DNA of 64,000 bases, from contig CAWFAS010000001.1 of assembly GCA_963813895.1 (NCBI GenBank), positions 434,001 to 498,000 of the forward strand. Direction: 5' to 3'. A program made the translations under genes and the position numbers. The stretch comes from DASZWJ01 sp963813895. GTDB taxonomy: Bacteria; Pseudomonadota; Gammaproteobacteria; JAURND01. This document shows, piece after piece, positions 23,031-31,009 of this stretch (position 1 is the stretch's first letter; each line of letters opens with the position of its first letter). Under the pieces are notes generated by a model that saw only the letters and a program-made list of their open reading frames with translations, made no database searches and was not told the DNA's origin.

Positions 23031-25031
23031 TTAAACACCCTTATCCCAAGAAATCAACTCAGATCCTTCTTCAATTAAATCCCCCGTTCCATAAAATATA
23101 TCTTTAACTTTACCATCAATGGGAGCATAAAGCGTATGTTGCATTTTCATGGCCTCTACCACCAAAAGCCGGTCACCTTTTTTTACGTATTGCCCGGGTA
23201 CCACAAAAATTTCGCTAAGTGTGCCCGGCATAGGGGCAGTGATCTCTAGCGAGAGGGTAGTCTCTTTTGGTGAGCCTAAAGGGTCATTGATATTAAATAT
23301 CACCTGTTGGCTCAAAGCGAAAACTTGCAGGTTATTATCAGTAAAAATTAAAGTACCCCTGATTTTTTGTTGGTTTAATAGCACAACCATTTCATTGCCA
23401 TGCAAACTAAGATCATTGATCTGGTGGATCTTCCCTTCTATCTCCAAGGCAGTCACTTTACCTGCTTGTAGGAGCGCTGTAATAGTGAATAGTTTTTGCT
23501 CTACATGCAGATGAATGGTTTGCTGAGCGTTAAGGTTTAAGCGCCAATTATCCCCCAATAACCAGGGTGAATTAATGTCAGGTGTTTCTGCTAATAAAGA
23601 TGTGAGTATTTTGCGCTGCTCTATAAGTGCTCCCAAAGCCCCAAGTGCCAATAGCTGTTCGCATAGGGGTGGGGGTGTAAAAAGCCGGTCATGCTGACGT
23701 TCTATAAAACGGGTATCCAAATCCATTGCCTTAAAAGCTGGATTATTGGTAATAGCTGTCAGTAAAGGGATATTGCTGGCGACTCCCACTATTTGGCATT
23801 CCCCTAAAGCTTCCCGTAGGCGCTCTAGGGCGGCATCACGGTCTTGGTCCCAGGTGATTAGTTTTGCGATCAATGGATCGTAATAAATACTAATACTATC
23901 TCCCGCCATAACACCGGTATCTACCCGCACGTTGGCATTCTCGGTCGGAAACTTTAAGTGCTGTAAAATTCCCGTTGAAGGCATGAAATCTTTCTGCGGA
24001 TCCTCCGCGTAAATCCGTGCTTCAAATGCATGTCCTGATAGCACCAATTCGGATTGTTGGGTAATAGGTAAAATTTCACCACTAGCAACACGCAATTGCC
24101 ATTCCACCAGATCTAGGCCAGTAATCATTTCTGTGACCGGATGCTCAACCTGTAGTCGGGTATTCATTTCCATAAAGTAAAAATGTCCCTCAGGCGTTAG
24201 TAAGAACTCAATGGTACCGGCCCCTTGATAATCAATCGCTTTGGCAGCATTCACAGCAGCCAGACCCATTGCGCTGCGTAATTCTGCTGTCATGCGAGGT
24301 GCAGGTGCTTCTTCGACTATTTTTTGATGTCGGCGTTGTACAGAACAGTCACGCTCAAATAGATAAAGCACATTTTGGTGGGAGTCAGCAAATACTTGCA
24401 CTTCTATGTGCCTGGAGGTCTCAAGGTATTTTTCCAGTAAAACCCGGTCATCGCTGAAACTAGCTTTAGACTCATGGCGTGCGGCATTTAGTGCTTCCAT
24501 AAAGTCTGTTGGTTGGGTCACCACCCGCATCCCTTTGCCGCCGCCCCCAGCAACGGCCTTTATTAATACTGGATAACCTATGGCGGCAGCTGCTTCTTGT
24601 AAGATTATGTCGTCCTGTGAGTCACCATGGTAGCCCGGGGTAACTGGGACCCCTGCCTTTTGCATCAATTGTTTAGCGGTGCTTTTCTCACCCATGGCGC
24701 GAATCGCTTCGGACTTAGGCCCGATAAATACAATCCCTGCTTTCACACAACTCTCAGCTAAGTCAGCGTTTTCAGATAAAAAACCATAACCGGGATGAAT
24801 GGCTTGTACTCCAGCTTTTTGAGCTACTTGAATGATGGTATTCCCTTGCAAATAACTTTCGCTAGATGGGGCTGATCCTATGCAATAGGCCTCATCAGCC
24901 AATTTAACGTGCAGGGCATGTACATCAGCTTCAGAATAAACCGCTACTGTATGAATATTGAGGCGTTGTGCAGTCCGTATTACACGACAGGCAATCTCGC
25001 CGCGGTTGGCGATGAGAATTTTCTTAAACAT
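23031..25031 (-). CDS. Biotin-dependent acyl-CoA carboxylase alpha subunit (3-methylcrotonyl-CoA carboxylase-like)
   Basis: The alpha chain carries biotin carboxylase and biotin carrier domains and passes CO2 to a separate carboxyltransferase. The protein begins FKKILIANRGEIACRVIRTA. It contains the ATP-grasp glycine loop KAVAGGGGKGMRVV near residue 160, the catalytic EMNTRLQVEHPVTE near 285, and a C-terminal biotinyl domain with VEAMKMQH. At ~666 residues it fits the MccA/LiuD size class best; acetyl- or propionyl-CoA specificity is possible. I prefer ATG 25031, where the family normally starts; ATG 25046 would add five residues. No beta subunit or leucine-degradation genes are adjacent, which is unusual. 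Confidence 0.88.
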   Translation of the reverse strand: MFKKILIANRGEIACRVIRTAQRLNIHTVAVYSEADVHALHVKLADEAYCIGSAPSSESYLQGNTIIQVAQKAGVQAIHPGYGFLSENADLAESCVKAGIVFIGPKSEAIRAMGEKSTAKQLMQKAGVPVTPGYHGDSQDDIILQEAAAAIGYPVLIKAVAGGGGKGMRVVTQPTDFMEALNAARHESKASFSDDRVLLEKYLETSRHIEVQVFADSHQNVLYLFERDCSVQRRHQKIVEEAPAPRMTAELRSAMGLAAVNAAKAIDYQGAGTIEFLLTPEGHFYFMEMNTRLQVEHPVTEMITGLDLVEWQLRVASGEILPITQQSELVLSGHAFEARIYAEDPQKDFMPSTGILQHLKFPTENANVRVDTGVMAGDSISIYYDPLIAKLITWDQDRDAALERLREALGECQIVGVASNIPLLTAITNNPAFKAMDLDTRFIERQHDRLFTPPPLCEQLLALGALGALIEQRKILTSLLAETPDINSPWLLGDNWRLNLNAQQTIHLHVEQKLFTITALLQAGKVTALEIEGKIHQINDLSLHGNEMVVLLNQQKIRGTLIFTDNNLQVFALSQQVIFNINDPLGSPKETTLSLEITAPMPGTLSEIFVVPGQYVKKGDRLLVVEAMKMQHTLYAPIDGKVKDIFYGTGDLIEEGSELISWDKGV

Positions 25032-25220
25032 AAAGGTTTTGTCCATCAGTAAGAGTAATAATGCAATAGCGCCTGGCTTAAGCTAGCGCCATTGGAGTAA
25101 TAAAGTCATTTTGCGGGTTAATGCCTTAGGCGTCAAACAAACAGTATAGTGGTGTTTTTTTAAACTTATGGCTCGGGGAGTAGAGATACCTTACAATCTC
25201 GTAATATAAATTATAACTAT

Positions 25221-25299
25221 TTAGCACTCCAGATTGATGGTCGGCTTTCTCCCCTCTCCCGCAAGTGGGAGAGGGGAGAAAGTTAGCCTATGCTGAGTA
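25221..25299. repeat. CTCTCCCGCAAG repeat, single unit
   Basis: A palindrome (TTTCTCCCCTCTCCCGC, then GTGGGAGAGGGGAGAAA) is embedded in flanking sequence AGCACTCCAGATTGA on the left and TTAGCCTATGCTGAGTA on the right. The same flanks surround the larger unit at 44951-45118, so this is a defined interspersed repeat and not merely a hairpin. The remaining spacer 25047-25338 shows no gene. Confidence 0.75.
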
Positions 25300-25338
25300 C
25301 TTCGCAAAAAACGGAATTTTGTTAGGAATTTTAGACTT

Positions 25339-25977
25339 ATGTCATCAATCTTTTCTTTGTTACAGATCATCTTGATTTACGCTATTCCGATATTATTTGC
25401 TATTACCGTGCATGAAGTGGCGCATGGTTGGATAGCCAGTAAATTGGGAGATCAAACTGCGCGGATGATGGGCAGATTAACGCTCAATCCAATCAAACAC
25501 ATTGATGTACTGGGGACTATCATTGTCCCCATTATATTGCTATTGCTCGGAGGCTTCCTGTTTGGTTGGGCTAAACCCGTGCCTGTTACCTGGAGCAATC
25601 TGCGCCGCCCACGACGGGATGCAGCGTTAGTTGCCAGCGCTGGACCTTTGGCAAATTTGCTAATGGCTTTTTTGTGGGCTTTTCTGATTAAAGTAGGAGC
25701 TTGGACTGGCGCAGCTGCATTAATCTCCATGGGACAAATAGGTGTGATGATTAATTTAATATTATTAGTATTAAATTTTATCCCTATTCCCCCCCTTGAC
25801 GGCAGCCGTGTAGTAGCAAGCCTATTGCCGCCCAGAGTAGCGGCTAATTACAATCGACTTGAACCTTATGGATTTTTTATTTTATTAATCTTGATTGGAT
25901 TTGGTATTTTAGGTTTGATTTTGAGTCCCATTGTAATGGTGCTGCGCAATTTTATTTCAGCATTGTTTGGAGTTTAG
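25339..25977 (+). CDS. M50 family site-2-type zinc metalloprotease
   Basis: This 212-residue integral membrane protein is of the compact YwhC/Rv2869-like site-2 protease class that cuts substrates within the membrane. The zinc motif TVHEVAHGW lies in the first helices. LNPIKHIDVLGTIIVP follows, and the third ligand region NFIPIPPLDGSR lies near residue 150. About five membrane segments are visible. Substrate is unknown. The stop codon TAG is formed by the last two bases of the MITE's TTA target and the MITE's first G, so the present C terminus (…ISALFGV) was set by the insertion. An AGGA ten bases upstream supports the ATG. Confidence 0.9.
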   Translation: MSSIFSLLQIILIYAIPILFAITVHEVAHGWIASKLGDQTARMMGRLTLNPIKHIDVLGTIIVPIILLLLGGFLFGWAKPVPVTWSNLRRPRRDAALVASAGPLANLLMAFLWAFLIKVGAWTGAAALISMGQIGVMINLILLVLNFIPIPPLDGSRVVASLLPPRVAANYNRLEPYGFFILLILIGFGILGLILSPIVMVLRNFISALFGV

Positions 25978-26157
25978 GCTCTGTAAAACAATAACTTATC
26001 TTTTTTAGCGCCCAGCTGAGGCTCAGATTTGCAGGCGGGAGGGTGTAGAAAAATGCGCGCATAGTTGTTCTATGTAAGTGTTTTTCTACACCCTCCCGCC
26101 TGCGAAGATGAGTCTTAGATGGGATGCTAAAAAGATAAGTTATTGTTTTACAGAGCC
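25977..26157. mobile_element. 181-bp MITE, copy 2
   Basis: The ends GGCTCTGTAAAACAATAACT and …TTATTGTTTTACAGAGCC match copy 1 at 14204-14384, with only scattered differences, in the same orientation and at the same length. TTA occurs on both sides (25974-25976 and 26158-26160). The insertion lies exactly between two convergent genes and supplies or forms both of their stop codons. The element folds into a near-complete hairpin and could serve as a terminator. Confidence 0.9.
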
Positions 26158-27114
26158 TTAGTCGACCAGACAAGCAGTATCTGGAATATTTGCCTGCAAA
26201 GAATCATTTAACGCCTTGGCTAATTTTTGGCATTGCAAGCGGTCGAATGCGGCCGGTTGTTTGGCAAAGTAGGGCAGGGTATCAGTCCAAGCTTTATGAT
26301 TTAATTCATCGTTTAATTCAGGATGGGCTTTAGCAAATGCTTGCCAGCTAACCTCTGGATTGGCTTGCAAATACTGAACCCCTTTTGCCAAAGCTTTTAA
26401 GAAAGGTGCAAAACGCGGGTCTTGCAGCTGGTCTTTGCGTGTAACCAGCACCAATTCACTATAAGAAGGGAACCCATGTTCCTCTGGGAAAAAAGCCCGC
26501 GCTGGATGTCCAGCCATCGCCAGCTGTGTTAATTCAAAATTACGCATTAGGCCAATGGCCGCATCTACCTTGTGCGACAATAATGCCTGACTCAACCCGT
26601 AACCCACTGCTACTAGCTGCACATCCTGCAAATTTAAACCGGACTGCTGCAACATAACCTGCAACATCGCCGTATCGATACCAGTGCTAGAATAAGCTAC
26701 GCTTTTGCCTTTAAGATCGGCAAGGGTGCGGACCGGATTATCTGCCAGTACTGCGAGGCAAGCTAAGGGGTGATCAATTAAAGTACCGAGTTGTTGCAGG
26801 GGTAAGCCTTGAGCAATCTCTAACAGCAAATGTGGTTGATAATCTACCGCAATATCTGCTTTGCCAGCTGCAACCAGTTTTGGAGGGTCAGCGGGATTAG
26901 CGGGGGCAATTAACTGGACCTTCAGCCCCGCCTCTTTAAAATACCCTTGTTGATCTGCAACAAAAAGCGCCGCATGATTTGGATTTACGAACCAGTCCAA
27001 CACAACAGTCAGGGGTTTGAGTGTACCTGCTGGCTCCGCCGATGCAGTAAAAAAAAGATTGCAGATCGCAAAGCAGATTGATAATAAAAAAATGGAAAAT
27101 TTCTGTTTAAACAT
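26158..27114 (-). CDS. thiY: ABC transporter substrate-binding protein, ThiY-like (HMP/thiamine precursor)
   Basis: This 318-residue NMT1/THI5-like periplasmic binding protein has a signal peptide (MFKQKFSIFLLSICFA… ending TASA). The mature start is TVVLDWFVNPNHAALFVADQQGYF, the motif shared with THI5 and the pyrimidine-binding ThiY. AGKADIAVDYQPHLL and LKGKSVAYSSTGIDTAM follow. It probably captures hydroxymethyl-pyrimidine or its formylamino precursor for thiamine synthesis. It is the last gene of an operon with the permease and ATPase, separated from them by a two-gene insertion. Its stop codon TAA is the target duplication of the adjacent MITE, so the last residues may have been altered. 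Confidence 0.85.
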   Translation of the reverse strand: MFKQKFSIFLLSICFAICNLFFTASAEPAGTLKPLTVVLDWFVNPNHAALFVADQQGYFKEAGLKVQLIAPANPADPPKLVAAGKADIAVDYQPHLLLEIAQGLPLQQLGTLIDHPLACLAVLADNPVRTLADLKGKSVAYSSTGIDTAMLQVMLQQSGLNLQDVQLVAVGYGLSQALLSHKVDAAIGLMRNFELTQLAMAGHPARAFFPEEHGFPSYSELVLVTRKDQLQDPRFAPFLKALAKGVQYLQANPEVSWQAFAKAHPELNDELNHKAWTDTLPYFAKQPAAFDRLQCQKLAKALNDSLQANIPDTACLVD

Positions 27115-27137
27115 GATGGGATCTCTAAGATTTGTAT

Positions 27138-27917
27138 TTAAGCTGCTCGTTTAGTGACTTTGCGTTTGAAATCTTCTTGTGCATCGAAAGAGACCATTTC
27201 TCCCCCCACATTTAATAGACGCATCAAGTCTGGCCGTGGTATATCTTCTTGCCGGGTAAAAACTAACAGTGAATCAAAATCTGCGTTTTCTCTTAAAAGG
27301 TGCTCCAAAACGATTGTAACTAATCTGGCTTTATCTTTATTAGGAATTCCAAATACAAAAAACCACTGCTTATCCTCCTTAGTTTTAATATTGAAGTCAA
27401 TTGGGTAATCTTTGGCTTTAGGCATGTTAGGATAAATAAATTCTTTTTCAATATGATCAGCTCCTACTATCTGTGCTAAGGAATCATATAGATCATCGTA
27501 AAAGGTTGACTCGACACGAAATCTATTTAAAAAACTTAAATCATAAATTTTAGTTAACGCTTGACCAAAACGAAAAAGATTACTACCTAAATCTGATATT
27601 GTACTATCTAGGTAGAATTGTCCTTTATTTTCATTTAAACCAATATCACTTAGTATTTGTTCAAAAATTCGACCACGGGTTTTTTCGCGAAGTTTATCTA
27701 TATCCATCTCGTAGCTGAGATGCATTAGGGTATGTCCGCAGTCAGTGATACGAATTCCTCCGGTTAGTTCTTGTAGGTAAATACAATAGGTGTCCCCATC
27801 CGGAAAAGTAAAAGGGGTTTCAACAAATAAAAGGTTATTATTTTTGCGGTGTACGGTTACATTAGCGCACAACGCATGGCAAAGTTCTGCTTTTAAAAGT
27901 TCAAGGTCAATAGTCAT
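27138..27917 (-). CDS. DUF1828/DUF1829-type protein
   Basis: The 259-residue protein has an N-terminal region of the DUF1828 type: FVETPFTFPDGDTYCIYLQ, then GGIRITDCGHTLMHLSYE. The C-terminal half (FIYPNMPKAKDYPIDFNIKT, WFFVFGIPNKDKARLVTIVL) resembles DUF1829. Its function is not known. Family members occur in phages, plasmids and mobile islands. It overlaps the preceding 162-aa gene by four bases (ATGA), so the two are a translational unit. The unit sits between the permease and the binding protein of a thiamine-precursor transporter, an odd place for unrelated genes. The accession-level assignment is from memory. Confidence 0.7.
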   Translation of the reverse strand: MTIDLELLKAELCHALCANVTVHRKNNNLLFVETPFTFPDGDTYCIYLQELTGGIRITDCGHTLMHLSYEMDIDKLREKTRGRIFEQILSDIGLNENKGQFYLDSTISDLGSNLFRFGQALTKIYDLSFLNRFRVESTFYDDLYDSLAQIVGADHIEKEFIYPNMPKAKDYPIDFNIKTKEDKQWFFVFGIPNKDKARLVTIVLEHLLRENADFDSLLVFTRQEDIPRPDLMRLLNVGGEMVSFDAQEDFKRKVTKRAA

Positions 27918-28402
27918 GAAGCGAACTCCACGATTTCGATTTGATGTTGTTTTGTAAATCCTTTAATACAGCAGTCCGTAAGTAGGCATCGAAACGCCCC
28001 TTGTAAATCTTGATAACGCTCAGTGGCTTCTGCATATCCTTCAGGTTTTTTACCAGCCCGTATGTATTTCTCAGTTGCTCTATGAATGTGATATTGAAAA
28101 GGTATAGTTTGATGTTCTAGCCGGTTTGGATGAGTATGACTTTTGCCATTATAGCGCACTAAATGAACTTCTTCCCCACTGGGCATTACCCAAGTTAATC
28201 CACAAGAAAAATCATCATGCTCAATTGTGTTTTGACGAGAGTAAAGTCGAAATTGATCAGAGGGGTTTTGTTTACCAATAACATTATAATTTAGCTCCCA
28301 ATGAGCACCTTTTTCTTTTGGTGTAATGTTCGGATTAGTAATTTTTTTTGGCAGGGTTAATAATGAAATAATTTTTTCATCAGTAAGCGATTCATATCCC
28401 AT
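27914..28402 (-). CDS. Uncharacterised 162-aa partner of the DUF1828 protein
   Basis: This soluble protein has no signal peptide. Its recognisable stretches are HWELNYNVIGKQNPSDQF, FSCGLTWVMPSGEEVHLVRYNG, HTHPNRLEHQ and FQYHIHRATEKYI. Several conserved-looking histidines cluster in the middle. It may belong to a small family commonly found next to DUF1828 genes, but I cannot name it with certainty. AGGAGG lies six bases upstream of the ATG, and immediately before that is a perfect 18-bp palindrome, suggesting autoregulation of the pair. A toxin–antitoxin or defence role is possible; nothing in the sequence shows activity. Confidence 0.65.
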   Translation of the reverse strand: MGYESLTDEKIISLLTLPKKITNPNITPKEKGAHWELNYNVIGKQNPSDQFRLYSRQNTIEHDDFSCGLTWVMPSGEEVHLVRYNGKSHTHPNRLEHQTIPFQYHIHRATEKYIRAGKKPEGYAEATERYQDLQGAFRCLLTDCCIKGFTKQHQIEIVEFAS

Positions 28403-28411
28403 TTAACCTCC

Positions 28412-28429
28412 TTATTTTGGCCAAAATAA
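28412..28429. promoter_or_regulatory. Perfect 18-bp palindrome, likely operator of the DUF1828 module
   Basis: TTATTTTGGCCAAAATAA is perfectly palindromic. It touches the AGGAGG ribosome site of the 162-aa gene and overlaps AT-rich sequence (TATATTATT) that could be a -10 element on the minus strand. Such placement is typical of repressor binding over a promoter or leader. Confidence 0.6.
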
Positions 28430-28475
28430 TATAAATTATGCTATAAATTAACATAGTGGATTTTATATTACAATC

Positions 28476-29216
28476 TTATATCTCCTTTTGCCACGGTAGT
28501 GCCAAGCGCAGTAAATAATTAACAATTCCATACAAAGCCAATGCCATAATAACCAGCGTGAACAAACAGGCGAACATCACGTCGATCTGTAGTCGGGCAT
28601 TGGCGTTGAGCATCATAAAACCCAACCCGCGGCTGGCGCCAACCCATTCTCCGATCACTGCTCCAATAGGAGCAAAAGCGGTTGCCATACGTAACCCAGA
28701 GGCTAAGGCGGGTAAAGCGGCAGGAGCGCGGATAAACCAAAGCGTGCGCCATTTGGAAGCGCCCATGACAGTGGCCATATCCAGCCAGGCCGGTTCGGTG
28801 CGGCGCAAGCCATCGTAGAAAGCGCTGGCTACAGGAAAAAACAACATTAAGGTAGTGACCATTATTTTAGATGACATACCGTAACCTAACCACAAAACCA
28901 ACAGTGGTGCTACTGCAAAGGTGGGAATAGCTTGGCTGACTAATATAATCGGTAACATCCAGAAGCGGACCAGACGAAATAATGCCATCGAAAAAGCAAC
29001 TATAATTCCCAAAAGGGTGGCAAACAGTAACCCTAAAACGGCCTCTGCCAAAGTAACCGCAGCCTGCTGCAGGATAACGGGACTAAAACGGAACCAGGCT
29101 GCAAATACTTTTAGGGGTGGCGGCAATAAATAGGGCGGGAGTTGTAGCCCCGACACGATAATTTGCCATAGAAATAAGAAGACGCTTAACAACATTATGC
29201 CCCGCCAGACCATCAT
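28476..29216 (-). CDS. thiX: ABC transporter permease, ThiX-like
   Basis: This 246-residue membrane protein has about six segments and belongs to the binding-protein-dependent permease family used for nitrate, taurine and pyrimidine uptake. The EAA-type coupling loop reads MATVMGASKWRTLWFIRAPAALP (around residues 145-167), where the ATPase docks. FWQIIVSGLQLPPYLLPPP near the start is typical of the SsuC/ThiX group. Its start overlaps the ATPase stop by four bases. Together with the ATPase and the THI5-like binding protein it makes a ThiXYZ-type importer. The sequence does not show specificity by itself. Confidence 0.87.
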   Translation of the reverse strand: MMVWRGIMLLSVFLFLWQIIVSGLQLPPYLLPPPLKVFAAWFRFSPVILQQAAVTLAEAVLGLLFATLLGIIVAFSMALFRLVRFWMLPIILVSQAIPTFAVAPLLVLWLGYGMSSKIMVTTLMLFFPVASAFYDGLRRTEPAWLDMATVMGASKWRTLWFIRAPAALPALASGLRMATAFAPIGAVIGEWVGASRGLGFMMLNANARLQIDVMFACLFTLVIMALALYGIVNYLLRLALPWQKEI

Positions 29217-30022
29217 TCCATGCCCTCTTTTGCTTGTTCCAACTGCAATAATAATTCTCCCTGTAATTGCAGTAAGGCACTATCAGTCAGTGAGCGGGGT
29301 TTGTGTCCCACAGGGTGTAAAGGATTCCCTAAGGTGGCAGGTCTGCCGGACATGACATATACATTATCACCTAAGCGCAATGCTTCCAGTGGATCGTGAG
29401 TAACGAGTAATACTGTGCGTCCGACCAGCAGTTGCGCCGCCAATTCTTGAAGTTGCAGGCGGGTAATCACATCCAATGCGGAAAATGGCTCGTCCATTAA
29501 TACGACAGGTTTATTTTCAAGCAGAGTTCGAACCAGGGCTACACGCTGCCGCATGCCGCCTGATAACTCAGCGGGGGGGTTGTTAATCACACCCGCAAGA
29601 CCTGCTTGTTGCAGTAAGGTTCGTGCTTGTTGAGTCAAATGCTCTTTGTTTCGGGAACCTCGTAGGGTTGAGCCAATTAACACGTTTTCTATTACGGATA
29701 ACCAGGGCATTAACAAATCTTGTTGGGGCATATAGGCGAGTCTGTCCTTTAGTCCTAATCCATCTGAGGTACTAACCGGCAACGCGATGTGCGCTGGAGT
29801 ATTTAAGCCAGCAATTAGGCGTAATAGACTGCTTTTACCAACGCCACTGGGGCCAAGTAATACAGTCCACTGTCCTGCTGGTAGGATTAATTGCAAATCC
29901 TGGAACAATACGTTGTCAGCGAAGCATAAGGAGGCTTTAGTTAGTGTTATTGTAGGGCTCGATTGGGTTTGTGGGTTCATTAAGTGGGGGAGGTCCGCAA
30001 TTTGGGAGAGATAGGATGGCAC
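29213..30022 (-). CDS. thiZ: ABC transporter ATP-binding protein, ThiZ-like
   Basis: This 269-residue nucleotide-binding subunit has Walker A LLGPSGVGKSSLLR near residue 57, the Q-loop region AYMPQQDLL, the signature ELSGGMRQRVALVR, Walker B VVLMDEPFSALD and the H-loop LLVTHDPLEA. It matches the TauB/SsuB/ThiZ class. The listed start is a GTG without a clear ribosome site. An ATG at 29980 would remove 14 residues and still keep the domain whole. It is first of the three transporter genes and 17 bp after the hydrolase stop, so it may be read from the def-fmt operon. Confidence 0.88.
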   Translation of the reverse strand: MPSYLSQIADLPHLMNPQTQSSPTITLTKASLCFADNVLFQDLQLILPAGQWTVLLGPSGVGKSSLLRLIAGLNTPAHIALPVSTSDGLGLKDRLAYMPQQDLLMPWLSVIENVLIGSTLRGSRNKEHLTQQARTLLQQAGLAGVINNPPAELSGGMRQRVALVRTLLENKPVVLMDEPFSALDVITRLQLQELAAQLLVGRTVLLVTHDPLEALRLGDNVYVMSGRPATLGNPLHPVGHKPRSLTDSALLQLQGELLLQLEQAKEGME

Positions 30023-30039
30023 AACTTAATAAATTACGT

Positions 30040-30999
30040 TTATTTCATCAACCCTTCCGCAATATTTTCACAAATGAAATCGATGTCTTCAGCAATCACC
30101 GGTAATCCAAGTGCCCAGAAGATGCCGCTATGTATCATCTTTTTCATGCAATGATATACCGTAGCTACCCCAGCCTGTTGTAAGCGTTGTGCGTAATTTG
30201 CTGCATCATCTCGTAACACATCAAATTCCGAGGAGATGACTAAGGTCGGAGGTAAGCCAGTTAAATCAGGGGCAAGCAAAGGTGAGGCATAGGGATTAAG
30301 CGCATCGGTTTCATCAGCTAAATAACATTGTTTAAACCAAATCATTTTATCGCGTGACAAACCAAATTCAGAATAAGCAGCATAGGAAGGGGTATCCAAT
30401 TGGCTTAAATTGGTAACTGGGCAGATTAAAGCCTGATAAATGATTGAACACGGCTGGTGATTTTTGCTCATTAAAGTCATTGTGGCTGCTATGTTGCCAC
30501 CGGAACTATCGCCAGCAACGCCTATACGCTGTGGATCACCGCGAAATGTCCGAGCCTGTTGATAGGCCCACGCCAATGCCCGGTAGCATTGTTGAATAAT
30601 TTCCGGAAATTTGTGTTCGGGTGCTAAGGGATAATCAACGGAAATAACAATGCAGTTACAGCGTTTGGCCAGTAGTCGGCAAATATTATCATGCGTAGTC
30701 ACACTTCCCGCAACCCAACCACCGCCATGATAATAAACTAAAATTGGCAAATTTTGTTGGTCGCTGGTTGGAGTATATATACGCACTCTCAGGGGATTAT
30801 TCCCATCAATAGAGTAATCTTTCACGCTATCCACAGCGTAAAAAGTAGCATGCGGGCTGAATCTTTCGAGGTTTTGCTTCTGGGTGGATCTTATTAATTC
30901 CGGCGTCAGTGGGACGACAGCGGGGGTGCGCTTTAATTCCTCTAAATAAACAGCGATTTCTGGTTTGACCAAATTAGGTTTGAAAGTCACTTCTTGCAT
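30040..30999 (-). CDS. Alpha/beta hydrolase of the hormone-sensitive lipase (HSL) family
   Basis: A carboxylesterase or lipase of the HSL group: HGGGWVAGS forms the oxyanion hole, and GDSSGGNIAA contains the nucleophile serine. The aspartate is in SSEFDVLRDD and the histidine near KKMIHSGIFW. The longest frame begins at 31137 but runs back into fmt. I start it at ATG 30999 (319 residues), which places it 10 bp after the fmt stop. No strong ribosome site is seen, so coupling to fmt is likely. There is no signal peptide from this start, so it is probably cytosolic. Natural substrate unknown. Confidence 0.85.
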   Translation of the reverse strand: MQEVTFKPNLVKPEIAVYLEELKRTPAVVPLTPELIRSTQKQNLERFSPHATFYAVDSVKDYSIDGNNPLRVRIYTPTSDQQNLPILVYYHGGGWVAGSVTTHDNICRLLAKRCNCIVISVDYPLAPEHKFPEIIQQCYRALAWAYQQARTFRGDPQRIGVAGDSSGGNIAATMTLMSKNHQPCSIIYQALICPVTNLSQLDTPSYAAYSEFGLSRDKMIWFKQCYLADETDALNPYASPLLAPDLTGLPPTLVISSEFDVLRDDAANYAQRLQQAGVATVYHCMKKMIHSGIFWALGLPVIAEDIDFICENIAEGLMK

Positions 31000-31009
31000 A
31001 AATATTTTT

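Noticed and set aside
30000..30040. TPP riboswitch before the thi transporter genes
   Set aside because: There is no CTGAGA…ACCTGA-type core, and the upstream gap is only 17 bp.
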